NCBI GenBank assembly: GCA_026936325.1
Contig: JAPTHN010000025.1
Location: 6,890,001 to 6,954,000, forward strand
Length of the DNA stretch: 64,000 bases
Source: Platynereis dumerilii
Lineage: Eukaryota; Annelida; Polychaeta; Phyllodocida; Nereididae
Reading direction: 5' to 3'
A program made the position numbers and the translations under genes. Positions 1 through 11,779 of this stretch are shown one piece after another (positions within the stretch are counted from its first letter, which is position 1; each line of letters starts with the position of its first letter). A model generated the notes under the pieces. The model was not told the origin of the DNA. It saw only the letters and a list, made by a program, of their open reading frames with translations, and searched no databases.

Positions 1-484
1 ATGGAAATGGAATATTCATATTACAACAGAGCTAAGCTACACATAGGTAGGTGTATTTCTGCTGAGATCGATTTCTTGAGAAGAAACCGTATTTTATCAA
101 TCAGATTAAAAATTTTATCAAGCACGTTTCATTGGATATTCAAGCAGCTGATAAATAACTAGGCTGACATGTTCAGTACTAGTATTGTTCACACAGAAAT
201 TGATGTAGTATTACCCAGAAAAAAAAACTAATATGGGACTGAGTCACTACCCTAAAACTTTATATATGTTCAAAGACCTGTTGTCACAATTTACTGCCAA
301 AATTCACAATGGTCCATGGCTATGACCTGATTCAATAATAGCAATTTATATAATTGAAATATTCTCACTTGTAAAACATGTTCAACTCACTGGAAAATAG
401 TACATGAATAGATTTTACACTCTTCAGTTTCAATGTTACACAGTTTGGCACATGTATGCAAATTTAGCAGTTTGGTTGCTTGTT
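1..484. other. AT-rich intergenic DNA, no feature recognised
   Basis: I see no coding potential, terminal repeats or RNA boxes here. It is ordinary AT-rich single-copy-looking sequence up to the first TTACCCTC motif. Confidence 0.6.
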
Positions 485-518
485 ATGATGGTTGATGACT
501 ATCAGTCATAATAGGGCA

Positions 519-1090
519 GTTACCCTCGTCATAGAAGGGTGCATGATTACAATTACCCTCGTCTTGAGAAACAGTTACCCTCATTTGTTTGTTTGTTTTG
601 TGTTTTACGCCGCTGCAGCACCTTAGTGGGCTATATGGAGGCAGGCGATCGCCGTATGATGATGAGATGAGAAGACTGTGAGTCTGGAACATACCCTATT
701 AATTCAGGGATGCCCAGGGTCTTTCAGTTGCCCCAGCAAAGAATACTAGATACAACCCGCCTCCATTTAATGTATCATGGGCCCGGACTAAAGTGAGTTC
801 CCGGGGTGAGATTCGAACCCACGCCCTCAAAGCCAGTGGACAAGCAGTCTTGACCATTAGGCCACGGGGGAAGCCTACACTTACCCTCATCATTTTATCG
901 GTGCTTTAAGCTATTTCCTGACTAACACAGCCTCAATTAGTGCTCATATTTCGTTGTAATTTCATTTACTGTATCTTATAATGGTCATACAATACTTGGA
1001 CAATTGCTGACATGTCTTATTTGCCCAAATTCAAGGTTACGTAATATTTAAGGCTATTTTAGGGATGAGGGTAACTCAGTTACCCTCGTC
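519..1090. repeat. Cluster of TTACCCTCRTC motifs, one forming a perfect hairpin
   Basis: The motif TTACCCTCGTC or TTACCCTCATC recurs at about 520-530, 553-563, 575-584, 881-891 and 1080-1090. At 1066-1087 the sequence GAGGGTAACT-C-AGTTACCCTC makes a perfect 10-bp hairpin. The copies at 575-584 and 881-890 flank the SINE and are best read as its target duplication. The remaining copies suggest a short dispersed or transposon-end motif that predates the SINE. No transposase is present. Confidence 0.45.
585..880 (-). mobile_element. tRNA-derived SINE, family A (copy 1)
   Basis: Read on the minus strand, the element starts with a tRNA-like head. An A-box-like block lies at about 849-864 (GGCCTAATGGTCAAG) and a B box at 808-819 (GGTTCGAATCTC, one base from the GGTTCGANNCC consensus). 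A body of about 200 bp follows, then an AAAC-type tail (AAACAAACAAAC) at the left. The 10-bp direct repeat TTACCCTCAT lies at 575-584 and 881-890, consistent with a LINE-mediated target duplication. A second copy lies at 54337-54627 in the same orientation. This is a retroposon and not a functional tRNA, because the head cannot fold into a full cloverleaf with a matching acceptor stem. Confidence 0.85.
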
Positions 1091-1157
1091 CAGTTTTGCC
1101 ACAGTGAAGTGCATATCAGCAAAATACAACGTTTGATGACATTGTAATAATTTTTTT

Positions 1158-1226
1158 TTTGGTCAGGATGGAGCCAGGGGGGGGGGAGACCGTCCCCCTT
1201 GCCCCCCCCTGTAGCTATGCCACTGT
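1158..1226 (-). mobile_element. Probable hAT-type transposon terminus, unpaired
   Basis: On the minus strand from 1226 the sequence begins CAGTGGCATAGCTACAGGGG and runs into a G-rich stretch. Starts of the type CAGTGGCGTAGC followed by G-runs are common at ends of hAT-like elements. I could not find a matching inverted end nearby, so this is a solo or truncated end. Assignment is by resemblance only. Confidence 0.35.
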
Positions 1227-1812
1227 ATCAGCGTTTCAGCAGTGATGGACTCCTGTCATCACAAGAACTATAAATGAGCAATCCTCGCGTGTCACAAATA
1301 TTTTCAGTTTTTGATATCATCAACTTAATCAAAGTATCAAAGACCATCCTAAGGAATTGTACAGGACTATACCACTTATAAAATCGACATTACCCATTCC
1401 AGAAAACCACTGCTAGCAGATTGAAGGAAACATAGCCAGACAGACAGCAAACCCAAAACAACAGCAGCAGACAGCAATTGGACTCTACTGTGCCAAAACA
1501 TTTGTTTCCGACTATTACCAGCCAATAATAATACACGTACATAACATTAATAAATATCAAATTGTAATAATAAAAAATAAATTTTAATTTTAACGCTTCA
1601 AGTACAACTACTATATCATTTAGAGTAGCGCGGGGCATGCAGCCACCCTTAACTTCGAGGTGCTATTTGACCTACTTTTTATGGTCGATTATTTGAATGC
1701 TTATGCAGTCAAGAAGGGATCACCTGACTCTACTTACAACTAGTGAAACGAATGTCTACCAATTTTAACAAAGGAGTTACGGCCCTTTTCGTAAAAAAAT
1801 TAAAATGGCCTT
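1227..1812. other. Intergenic DNA, nothing recognised
   Basis: No domain, repeat end or RNA box can be seen. Open frames here (up to 82 codons) are low-complexity and AT-driven. Confidence 0.5.
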
Positions 1813-2454
1813 CTTACCCCACCCATCGGGCAAGAAGCCCCCTATTATAATCCTATGGCAATTTTTTTTTGCGAGCGCATTCAGCTTGAAAGTTATTTCT
1901 TGGGGTTCTCCTATCATTTTTAAGGCATTCTATTCACTTTTTCTGAATTTCAGAATTTTTCTGTTCATACATTTATTTTTTAATATTTTTTACCCTTTTT
2001 CAATTTCGGTCAACTTTTTTTCTTTTTCAATTAGCTATTCCATCAAGATTTAAGGTAAAGTTAACATTATTAAATTGTATCGGAAGCAGCTTCAAGGCCT
2101 TAGTGAAGGGGGCCCCATGCCCCATACCATGTGGGGCCTCTCGCCCCGAACCCACATATTTTAATTTGACCTCTATATTTTGAGCTAAAATGCAAAAAAC
2201 ATGATCCAAATCATATTTATGTGATGGTCATAAAGTGAAGCAATGCAGATATCCATTATACTTTAAAAAATTTCCAAAATTATTTCTGACAACCACTTTC
2301 AAAGAATTAATCAAAGTTACAAAAACCATGCACCTTTTTTGTTTCTTTAATTACGACTATGGTTTGGTGCTGAATGCCTTGAAAATTTGTGATATAACCC
2401 TGGGGGGGGGGGGGGGGCTTCTCACCTAACCCGGGCTTCTTGCCCCGACCCACT
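1813..2454. mobile_element. MITE-like element with GGGCAAGAAGCCC inverted ends
   Basis: The left end (1813-1840) contains CCCATCGGGCAAGAAGCCCC and the right end (2430-2454) contains its approximate inverse, CCCGGGCTTCTTGCCCCGAC. A third related block, GGGCCTCTCGCCCCGAACCC, lies inside at about 2134-2153. A run of about 17 G lies at 2402-2418. No transposase frame is visible. The right end abuts the LINE fragment that begins at 2457. I saw no clear target duplication, so the limits are approximate. Confidence 0.4.
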
Positions 2455-2456
2455 CT

Positions 2457-3034
2457 ACTTTGACGAAAAGATCAAAACAATCAGATCAAAACTGGACTCC
2501 TTTCCAAAGAAGACAACTGATGCCCAAGTGAATTCTAGGCCCAAGCTATATCAATTCAAAGCTCTATCACAAGTGGAAGTGAAGAAACTTGTCTCTGATA
2601 TGCCAGAAAAACACTGTCAACTTGATCCCATGCCCACATGGCTACTGTTTGAATGCATTGATGCATTCCTTCCTATTATAACAAAGATTGTCAATCTGTC
2701 ACTCACTCTTGGAGAAATGCCTCTTGATTTAAAGCATGCTCTTGTAAAACCTCTGTTGAAGAAGGCGGGCCTTGAATTGACAAAAAAGAACTATCGTCCT
2801 GTCTCTAACCTCTCTTTTCTTGGTAAACTTATTGAAAGTGCCATCAAGCAATATGATGATCACCTCACTCGAAACAAACTTGATGATGATAAGCAGTCAG
2901 AATGCAAGCAGTTTCATAGTACAGAAACCCTTTTAACAAGAATCCACAATGATATAATGCTTAATATGAGCAATGGAGAGGTAACAATGCTGGTTCTGTT
3001 AGACTTGTCTGCTGCATTTGATACAATCGATAAA
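2457..3034 (+). mobile_element. CR1/L2-type LINE fragment (reverse transcriptase N-terminal half)
   Basis: Translation gives the linker and first RT blocks of the same LINE family that is better preserved at 58071-61141. It runs from a YFDEKIKTIRSKLDS-like stretch, through KHCQLDPMPTWLL and KNYRPVSNLSFLGKLIES, to the catalytic LLDLSAAFDTID block. The open part is 2528-3055, whose last residues are already non-LINE. The fragment lacks the endonuclease, the YADD block and the C-terminus. It is cut off at its right where the inverted-repeat element at about 3031 begins, and the LINE does not resume after that element. It is an older copy than those at 36 and 58 kb. Confidence 0.85.
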
Positions 3035-4699
3035 AATCTGTTTGGAAAATTTTGAGAAAATTGAAATTTAAAATGTTTGGTTTTTCACACCCTTGTTGCA
3101 TGCAAAATATCTGTTATAGATATATCAAATGGCAGTTCAGTGACACTGAAACATCATAATTTATTTAGTTATACATTAGGTTACTCAATTAGGTAAAACA
3201 AATCAAAGAAAAGCCTTTTATTTTTAATTTTCACATCATTTCCAATAGTTAGGGGTGTTGCAAACTCACCGAATATTATAATGTGTTTAAACATGACCAT
3301 TTCGGCTTTATTATTTCTTGAACTAAGGAAAAGCGGTAAATGAACCACCAGTGTGTCAGAAAATGCCTTGTTAACTTGGTTAGTGATGTAAAGTGAGATT
3401 TTTAGCATTTCACTAGTTGACGTTTTTCAAAAGAGATTCACAAAACATCTGTAAAGTTATCAGACAATAAACAGCAGACACCTGTATTAATATCTTCTAC
3501 TGGGATCTGGCAAATGTGTATCTTCACCACTGCTTTGCATGTAAGTTGTATTTTATATTTAAGGAAATTATATACTTTGATAAAATTATTTTCTAAAATC
3601 AATGCTAAAAACCATGCCAGAGGGCTAATGAACATATAAGATGGCCATTTCCAAGTTTCATTACAGCGTCTTTATCCATTTGAAATATAGATAGCAATTT
3701 GTGGTCTTCTGAAGGATTTTTTAACTGCTTTTTGCCTATTTTTGCCAATTATTAAGATTATTTCTTAGCATTTAGTAGTTGCAGACTTCCAAGATTCAGT
3801 TGTTTAGTAGTATTATGCCTTTGTGCAATCAATGTATTATTGAACTATTAGTCAACAGATTCTACTCTATAGTCACGTAATTAAATATAGATTATCTGTG
3901 AACTTTCAATGCAAAAAGAAAGAGTTATCAGCATTTTAAATAAGTTAACTTCATACCAGGAGTTCTGAAACAAGTAATTATTGACAAAATTATCTTATTT
4001 TCTTTCATGGTCATAATGACAACACTCAAAATAGCATCTTATACGTATTTTCTTGTCACTTCATTGCATTAGTGATGTAATTGCTACTGAGAAAGTAGTA
4101 ATTTGAGAATTATGCAAAATTGAAGAACATCAATAACACACCTTCGGAAATACATTTCCTGAACAAAAATATCATATTTGAGGAATGGACAATTGAGATA
4201 ATTATATATATAATCATGTTTTACAGATTGGGATGAGTGGTTTTGATATTAATATGAAGAGATGCACTCTGAAAGTGTTGCGACATATGTCTCGGAATAT
4301 GGGTTTAAAAATGCTATAAAATATCTAAATATGTCTTATTATTGACTATATTGCTGCAGTGTTTGGCTATTTAACTTAAGCACTCAATGAATCAGTAAAC
4401 CCTACGCAGGTTCAGTTGATTAGATGTTTTAAAAATGTGCTCCAAGAATGCAGGATGTAGTCTAGCAAGTTTATAACACCTTCAGAATATATTCCTGTAA
4501 AATCCACTCATAATTGTGAATTTGTTCAACTGTTAATATAAGCACCAGGGTGGTCAAAGAAAGCATTTCTACATTCAACCTATTCCAACAGATCGTTTTC
4601 AATATTCTATAATGGATATTTTGCATGCAACAAGGGTGTGAAAAACCAAAAATTTTAAATTTCAATTTTCTCAAAATTTTCCAAACAGATTTTTTTTAT
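3031..4699. mobile_element. 1.67 kb non-autonomous DNA transposon with ~85 bp inverted terminal repeats
   Basis: The left end (3031-3116) reads AAAAATCTGTTTGGAAAATT and continues through a CACACCCTTGTTGCATGC block. The right end (about 4609-4699) is its near-perfect inverse. The interior has no recognisable transposase, only short AT-rich frames. It sits at the end of the LINE fragment. The LINE does not continue on the far side, so insertion was accompanied by loss, or the LINE end was captured. The target duplication is unclear because the ends run into A/T homopolymers. The superfamily is unknown. Confidence 0.75.
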
Positions 4700-4839
4700 C
4701 TTTACATCAAATCGAAGCTGAGACCACATACTACAATGCTGCATTGACAGATTCTTTTTACATTTTTTAAAACCCTAAACTTCGTTCAAGGACACTGTGT
4801 ACTGTTAAACACATGATACTATTGATTGCTATATTTGTA

Positions 4840-5150
4840 CATAGATAGATAGATAGATAGATATGGTAAGGGCAACCCTCTAAGCCCAGTTCTGGGCGCT
4901 CACGAGGGTTGATTGATGAGATAAGAGAGAGTCCTCAACATGTTACACATTTACCCCATGTGAGGGATCTTTATTTGCCCAGCACAGACACTGATACAAG
5001 GGGCCGCCAATTTAACGTCTCATCCGAACGACATCCAGGTAGGATTTTGCTCATGAAGGTACACTGAAAATTTCGGGTTCCCCAACCGGGAGTCGAACCA
5101 ATGCAGGCAAAGACCTTCAGCGGAGCAGGCAGGAACCTTAACCACTACAC
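4840..5150 (-). mobile_element. tRNA-derived SINE, family B (copy 1)
   Basis: On the minus strand the element starts GTGTAGTGGTTAAGG (A-box-like). It has a good B box, GGTTCGACTCCC, at + strand 5088-5099. A central body with GGATGAGACGTTAAA, a motif type seen in conserved SINE core regions, follows, and it ends in an (ATCT)n tail at 4840-4862. It splits array unit U0, whose sequence resumes at 5151 with a T-run followed by TTACTTCTCTACTC. The bases GAAGAA of the internal units are missing at the junction. A second copy enters the window end at 63922. Confidence 0.85.
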
Positions 5151-7170
5151 TTTTTTTTTACTTCTCTACTCTTATCTTATTTTGAGCTGCTGCCGTTGAC
5201 TTCATCGGAGTCCAAATAGTACATCTATGATGAGACAATGCTTAAAATTGCCAACAAAATTTTAAAGGATGGGTTACACCAAACGCATGTAATTATTTAA
5301 CTGGTGCCAGAAGCAGGTGGTTTGGATTACCTCATATTCCCACCAAGTGTTTTAAGAAAATTTTAGACCCCAGGGTGATTAATAATTTACACGGAAGTTC
5401 TGTCGGCTGAAAATATTTCATGTTGCTCATATGACAAATGAATATCTTTATTTTCTTCTTGCAATGAATTTTAATCAATGAATATAGCATACTGCATTGT
5501 CACCTGTACATACCTCAAGCCAAAAACTGAAGATGCTCCGTTAATGTTGGTAGTACATCATCTTGTCACTTTGTCTTTGCCCAATCCTACTTTGACATTT
5601 CAGCTGCTAGCCTTGAGGGTGTTGTGATGTCGTCCTTTATTTGGCAGCTGAAAAACGCAAAACATTTATATACAAAAACTTAAATATTTATGTATATCAT
5701 CAAATCTGGATAAACGATTAAAACAAAGCTTTAATACCCACTTCAAGTGTTCAACTAGCTCGATAAAACATCAATCAGTCAGGACTATAGCATCGAATGA
5801 ACAGGTCTCCGTCAGGGAACATATCGCTCAAAGCAAGACACACTTCCGCACAATCCTAAAAGATGACAAATAAACAAGTCATTAAGTGAAAATAGACAAA
5901 ACAATACCGAAAACAACAGGTGTAGTACATATATACATGTAATATAAACATAAACGGCACTGTTAATTTTTTCATTATTTAATTCCCTCTTCCTCTTGAA
6001 AATATAAACGAGTTTTGCAACATAGATCTATGTCAGTGCAAGTTGATAGTTCTGCTTCACTTGGTTGTATGGAGTTATAAGTGAGAGCATATATTGTGAT
6101 CTTCCTACTAACCAGACATATGGTTAACAGTTTCGTTATTAGCATAACATCAGCAACATTAAGCAGAAGGACTGACACCAGGCCTGGATTATCCATTAGG
6201 CTGAGTAGGCTATAGCCTAGGGCCTCACATCCAAGGGGCGCCTCACATTGGGTGAAAAAAATATATAAAATTTGCCAAAATTTGTGCAAAGTTAAAAATA
6301 AATAGCACAAAATAGCAAAAAATGGAGAAGACAAGTTGTTCCGAATTGCATATTAAGGGGCCCCATATCTATAATCACAGATCGACTGATAGCTCAGAAA
6401 AAACTACTAAATAGCTTGTGACAAAAGACATGCGACGACTTTGATATAGGAAACTACTTTGGAGGGATATTTTGCGGCCAATTAAAAAAAATCAGAATGA
6501 CAGCTGATTGAGAGATTTATATTTATTCCTTGGTTTATATATCATGACTGAGTGCAGCATTCAAAGAAATAAATATTACCATAATCTTCAAAGATTTCAA
6601 TGACTAGTCATGGATCAGATCAGCGAATTATCCAGGAACAGTTTTGGTCACATGATGCTGAGGAAGAAGTACAGCCTTCAAGTACCTGCGCCCTTTGCTC
6701 CACATTCTCAGAACTTCATTTCTGAAAAGCATATTTAAATCAGTCAATAACTTAAAGGAAACTGGAAAAATGGTATAACAGTATATTTTGAGTAGTTGGA
6801 ATATTTAATAAAAGTAACAAAAATACAGTCTGAGATTAACAGAGTCATATAGATTAGTGTAATGTAAATACGCCAGGAGGCAGCATGAGACAGAGTATCA
6901 TATTTTCTCGATCCTGATATAAAATCCTGCGGATATGCCTACGCAATCATTGCACAATACCTTTTATTGCTGATAAACATGAATTTATCAAGGGACTCAA
7001 GTTTTTAATAGAGGGGTTTGCGGGCTCAGACCAAAATAAGGCAATAAAGCTACAAACACACTGGCTCAATGTTGTTCAAACATTAATAGAAATGGGAAAA
7101 GAGGACTTCGAGATACTCAAGTTTTCGTAAAAGGGGACTTGTTTTTGTAAACTGTTTATTTAGCAAAACA

Positions 7171-7693
7171 GAAAAGCTAGTTCTTGCATTTTTTACATGC
7201 AAGTTAGATTACTGTAATAGTTTGTTATTGGGTGCCCAGGATAACTAGCTTAAAAAGTTGCAAGCGATCCAGAATTCTGCTGCTCGCATTGTAAAAGGTT
7301 AAGAAGCACGAAAGGGATCATATTACACCAGTGCTTAAGAATTTACATTGGCTCCCAATTATGTTAAGAGTAGTATTTCGCATTGCCAGCAAGTGCATCT
7401 ACTTTAGTACAGCACCAGTGTATTTAAGGCAGTTTGTCATTGTTAATGATAGGGGATACATGAGTCTACGAAGTGACTCGGCAGTGACTTTGAGGAGACC
7501 GCCTCCTGCTCGAACAAAGACTAATGGTAATCTTGCCTTCTTGATTGAAGGAACAGCATTGTGGAATGGACTACCTGTGAACATCAGAACAATGACATTG
7601 TACTGCCAATTTAAATTGAGACGTAATTACTTGCTTCATGTTTTGGTTAAATTTGTATTTTGTTTGATTATAAACTTAAATGTTTTTATTTAA
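7171..7693 (+). pseudogene. LINE reverse-transcriptase C-terminal remnant carried in every array unit
   Basis: Translation gives the C-terminal signature of CR1/L2-type RTs: KLDYCNSLLLGAQDN, LKKLQAIQNSAARIVKG, then HERDHITPV, LKNLHWLPI, and ALWNGLPVNIR near the end. It is broken by a TAG codon in GATAACTAG (about 7241-7249) and by a frameshift after IVKG (about 7300). The open part, 7331-7693, begins at a GTG that is really the V of TPVLKN, not a start codon. The same remnant recurs with open part at 10672-11034, 14013-14375, 17353-17715, 20693-21055, 24039-24401 and 27380-27742, and in decayed form at 31670-32177. It is a different LINE family from the 36 and 58 kb copies. It is not a gene: the reading frame is conserved only because the whole unit is duplicated. 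Confidence 0.8.
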
Positions 7694-8438
7694 ACTGTTT
7701 AATGTTTTTAATGTTCTACCAGTTTTTTCAGTGTGTTGAGATCATACAGTGTAATGTACTTTAAATCAATAAACATTATTATATTATTTGTAAACACATA
7801 TTGATTTTTTCGGGCAGTCCGAAATGACACTATCTATGAAAAGGCAATGCTTAAAATTGGTAACAAAATCTTTAAGGATGGGTAACACCTACTACTTGAC
7901 ATTTTTAAACCGATGCCCAGTGCCTGGAGATTGGGGGTCGCCTCAAATTCTTCGCACAGAGCATTTTAATGAAAGTTTTGTCCCAAGGGTGACTAATATT
8001 TCACACCCAAGTTAAGTCTGTAAAATATTTATTGTATCTCATTTATTTGTATACATGACTTGACCAATGAATATAGCAGTGCCTTGTTGTCACCTGTACA
8101 ATGTGTAAATACCTTAAGTCAAAAACTGAAGAAACTGCGAGAATGTTGGCAGTACATCTTATCACTTTGTCTTTGCCCAATCCAACTTTTCAACATTTCA
8201 GCTGCTAGCCTTGAATCTGTTGTGATACCGGTCTATGTTTGGCTGCTGAAATACACACAAAATTTATAAACAGAAGACATTAATATTTATTTTTTTCATC
8301 AAGTCCGGATAAACAGTTAAAACAAGGCTTACCCACTTCAAGGGATCAACTTGGTGGATACACCATTACCTAATTGATTCATATGCATAGTTTATTCAGA
8401 ATACGTTTTTGCTTTAAAGGGTATTCATCGGTGCCTGC

Positions 8439-11400
8439 TGTTAAACACATGATACTGTTGATAGCTATATTTGTAGAAGAATTTTTTTTTTTACTTCTCT
8501 ACTCTTATCTTATTTTGAGCTGTTGCCGTTGACTTCATCGGAGTCCAAATAGTACATCTATGATGAGACAATGCTTAAAATTGCCAACAAATTTTAAAGG
8601 TTGGGTTACACCAACCACATATAATTATTTAACTGATGCCAGACGCAGGTGATTTGGATTACCTCATATTCCCACCAAGTGTTTCAAGAAAAGTTTGGAC
8701 CCCAGGGCGATTAATAATTTACACGGAAGTTATGTCGGCTGAAAATATTTCATGTTGCTCATATGACAAATGAATATCTTTATTTTCTTCTTGCAATGAA
8801 TTTTAATCAATGAATATAGCATACTGCATTGTCACCTGTACATACCTCAAGCCAAAAACTGAAGATACTCCGTTAATGTTGGTAGTACGTCATCTTGTCA
8901 CTTTGTCTTTGCCCAATCCTACTTTGACATTTCAGCTGCTAGCCTTGAGGGTGTTGTGATGTCGTCCTTTATTTGGCAGCTGAAAAACGCAAAACATTTA
9001 TATACAAAAACTTAAATATTTATGTATATCATCAAATCTGGATAAACGATTAAAACAAAGCTTTAATACCCACTTCAAGTGTTCAACTAGCTCGATAAAA
9101 CATCAATCAGTCAGGACTATAGCATCGAATGAACAGTTCTCCGTCAGGGAACATATCGCTCAAAGCAAGACACACTTCCGCACAATCCTAAAAGATGACA
9201 AATAAACAAGTCATTAAGTGAAAATAGACAAAACAATACCGAAAACAACAGGTGTAGTACATATATACATGTAATATAAACATAAACGGTACTGTTAATT
9301 TTTTCATTATTTTGTTCCCTCTTCCTCCTGAAAATACAAACGAGTTTGGCAACATAGATCTATGTCAGTGCAAATTGATAGTTCTGCTTCACTTGGTTGT
9401 ATGGAGTTATAAGTGAGAGCATATATTGTGATCTTCCTACTAGCCAGACATATGGTTAAAAGTTTCGTTATTAGCATAACATCAGCAACATTAAGCAGAA
9501 GGACTGACACCAGGCCTGGATTATCCATTAGGCTGAGTAGGCTATGGCCTAGGGCCTCACATCCAAGGGGGGCCTCACATTGGGTGAGAAAAATATATAA
9601 AATTTGCCAAAATTTGTGCAAAGTTAAAAATAAATAGCACAAAATAGCAAAAAATGGAGAAGACTAGTTGTTCCGAATTGCATATTAAGGGGCCCCATAT
9701 TTATAATCACAGATCGACTGATAGCTCAGAAAAACCTACTAAATAGCTTGTGACAAAAGACATCCAACAACTTTTATATAGGAAACTACTTTGGAGGGAT
9801 ATTTTGCGGCTCTTCCTCCAACCAATTTAAAAAAATCAGAATGACAGCTGATTGAGAGATTTATATTTATTCCTTGGTTTATATATCATGACTGAGTGCA
9901 GCATTCAAAGAAATAAATATTACCATAATCTTCAAAGATTTCAATGACTAGTCATGGATCAGATCAGCAAATTATCCAGGAACAGTTTTGGTTACATGAT
10001 GCTGAGGAAGAAGTACAGCCTTCAAGTACCTGCGCCCTTTGCTCCACATTCTCAGAACTTCATTTCTGAAAAGCATATTTTAATCAGTCAATAACTTAAA
10101 AGAAACTGGAAAAATGGTATATAATATTATGAGTAGTTGGAATATTTAATAAAAGTAACAAAAATACAGTCTGAGATTAACAGAGTCATATAGATTAGTG
10201 TAATGTAAATACGCCAGGAGGCAGCATGAGACAGAGTATCATATTTTCTCGATCCTGATATAAAATCCTGCGGATATGCCTACGCAATCATTGCACAATA
10301 CCTTTTATTGCTGATAAACATGAATTTATCAAGGGACTCAAGTTTTTAATAGAGGGGTTTGCGGGCTCAGACCAAAATAAGGCAATAAAGCTACAAACAC
10401 ACTGGCTCAATGTTGTTCAAACATTAATAGAAATGGGAAAAGAGGACTTCGAGATACTCAAGTTTTCGTAAAAGGGGACTTGTTTTTGTAAACTGTTTAT
10501 TTAGCAAAACAGAAAAGCTAGTTCTTGCATTTTTTACATGCAAGTTAGATTACTGTAATAGTTTGTTATTGGGTGCCCAGGATAACTAGCTTAAAAAGTT
10601 GCAAGCGATCCAGAATTCTGCTGCTCGCATTGTAAAAGGTTAAGAAGCACGAAAGGGATCATATTACACCAGTGCTTAAGAATTTACATTGGCTCCCAAT
10701 TATGTTAAGAGTAGTATTTCGCATTGCCAGCAAGTGCATCTACTTTAGTACAGCACCAGTGTATTTAAGGCAGTTTGTCATTGTTAATGATAGGGGATAC
10801 ATGAGTCTCCGAAGTGACTCGGCAGTGACTTTGAGGATACCGCCTCCTGCTCGAACAAAGACTAATGGTAATCTTGCCTTCTTGATTGAAGGAACAGCAT
10901 TGTGGAATGGACTACCTGTGAACATCAGAACAATGACATTGTACTGCCAATTTAAATTGAGACGTAATTACTTGCTTCATGTTTTGGTTAAATTTGTATT
11001 TTGTTTGATTATAAACTTAAATGTTTTTATTTAAACTGTTTAATGTTTTTAATGTTCTACCAGTTTTTTCAGTGTGTTGAGATCATACAGTGTAATGTAC
11101 TTTAAATCAATAAACATTATTATATTATTTGTAAACACATATTGATTTTTTCGGGCAGTCCGAAATGACACTATCTATGAAAAGGCAATGCTTAAAATTG
11201 GTAACAAAATCTTTAAGGATGGGTTACACCTACTACTTGACATTTTTAAACCGATGCCCAGTGCCTGGAGATTGGGGGTCGCCTCAAATTCTTCGCACAG
11301 AGCATTTTAATGAAAGTTTTGTCCCAAGGGTGACTAATATTTCACACCCAAGTTAAGTCTGTAAAATATTTATTGTATCTCATTTATTTGTATACATGAC

Positions 11401-11779
11401 TTGACCAATGAATATAGCAGTGCCTTGTTGTCACCTGTACAATGTGTAAATACCTTAAGTCAAAAACTGAAGAAACTGCGAGAATGTTGGCAGTACATCT
11501 TATCACTTTGTCTTTGCCCAATCCAACTTTTCAACATTTCAGCTGCTAGCCTTGAATCTGTTGTGATACCGGTCTATGTTTGGCTGCTGAAATACACACA
11601 AAATTTATAAACAGAAGACATTAATATTTATTTTTTTCATCAAGTCCGGATAAACAGTTAAAACAAGGCTTACCCACTTCAAGGGATCAACTTGGTGGAT
11701 ACACCATTACCTAATTGATTCATATGCATAGTTTATTCAGAATACGTTTTTGCTTTAAAGGGTATTCATCGGTGCCTGC
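8439..11779 (+). repeat. Tandem array unit U1 (3341 bp)
   Basis: This is a full unit, near-identical to U2-U6. Order within the unit: internal duplication half B (8541-9110), a GC-richer block at about 9490-9600 with CCAGGCCTGGATTATCC and GGCCTAGGGCCTCAC, the LINE remnant, then half A. Private or rare bases include GAGGATACC at about 10842, where other units read GAGGAGACC, and GGTAACAAAATC at about 11200, shared only with U0. Confidence 0.95.

Larger units (their letters stand above)
4803..8438 (+). repeat. Tandem array unit U0 (left edge, diverged, SINE-interrupted)
   Basis: This is the first recognisable unit of the 3.34 kb tandem repeat. I phase the units on TGTTAAACACATGATACT. Without the SINE at 4840-5150 it is about 3.33 kb. 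Its first ~900 bp differ from the internal units and resemble the right-edge copy at 34.4 kb (for example AAACGCATGTAATTATTTAACTG), which marks it as an old edge copy. It lacks a CTCTTCCTCCAACC block found in internal units. From about 6.7 kb on it is almost identical to the others. It carries the LINE remnant (7171-7693) and the internal duplication half A (7814-8365). Confidence 0.9.

Noticed and set aside
7331-7693. 120-codon frame repeated seven times, as a candidate conserved gene family
   Set aside because: It is the C-terminal remnant of a LINE reverse transcriptase, lacks a true start codon and is kept only because the 3.34 kb unit was recently amplified.
9307-9642. 111-codon minus-strand and 74-codon plus-strand frames in every array unit
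   Set aside because: They overlap each other on opposite strands, show no family signature, and are conserved at the DNA level like the rest of the unit.
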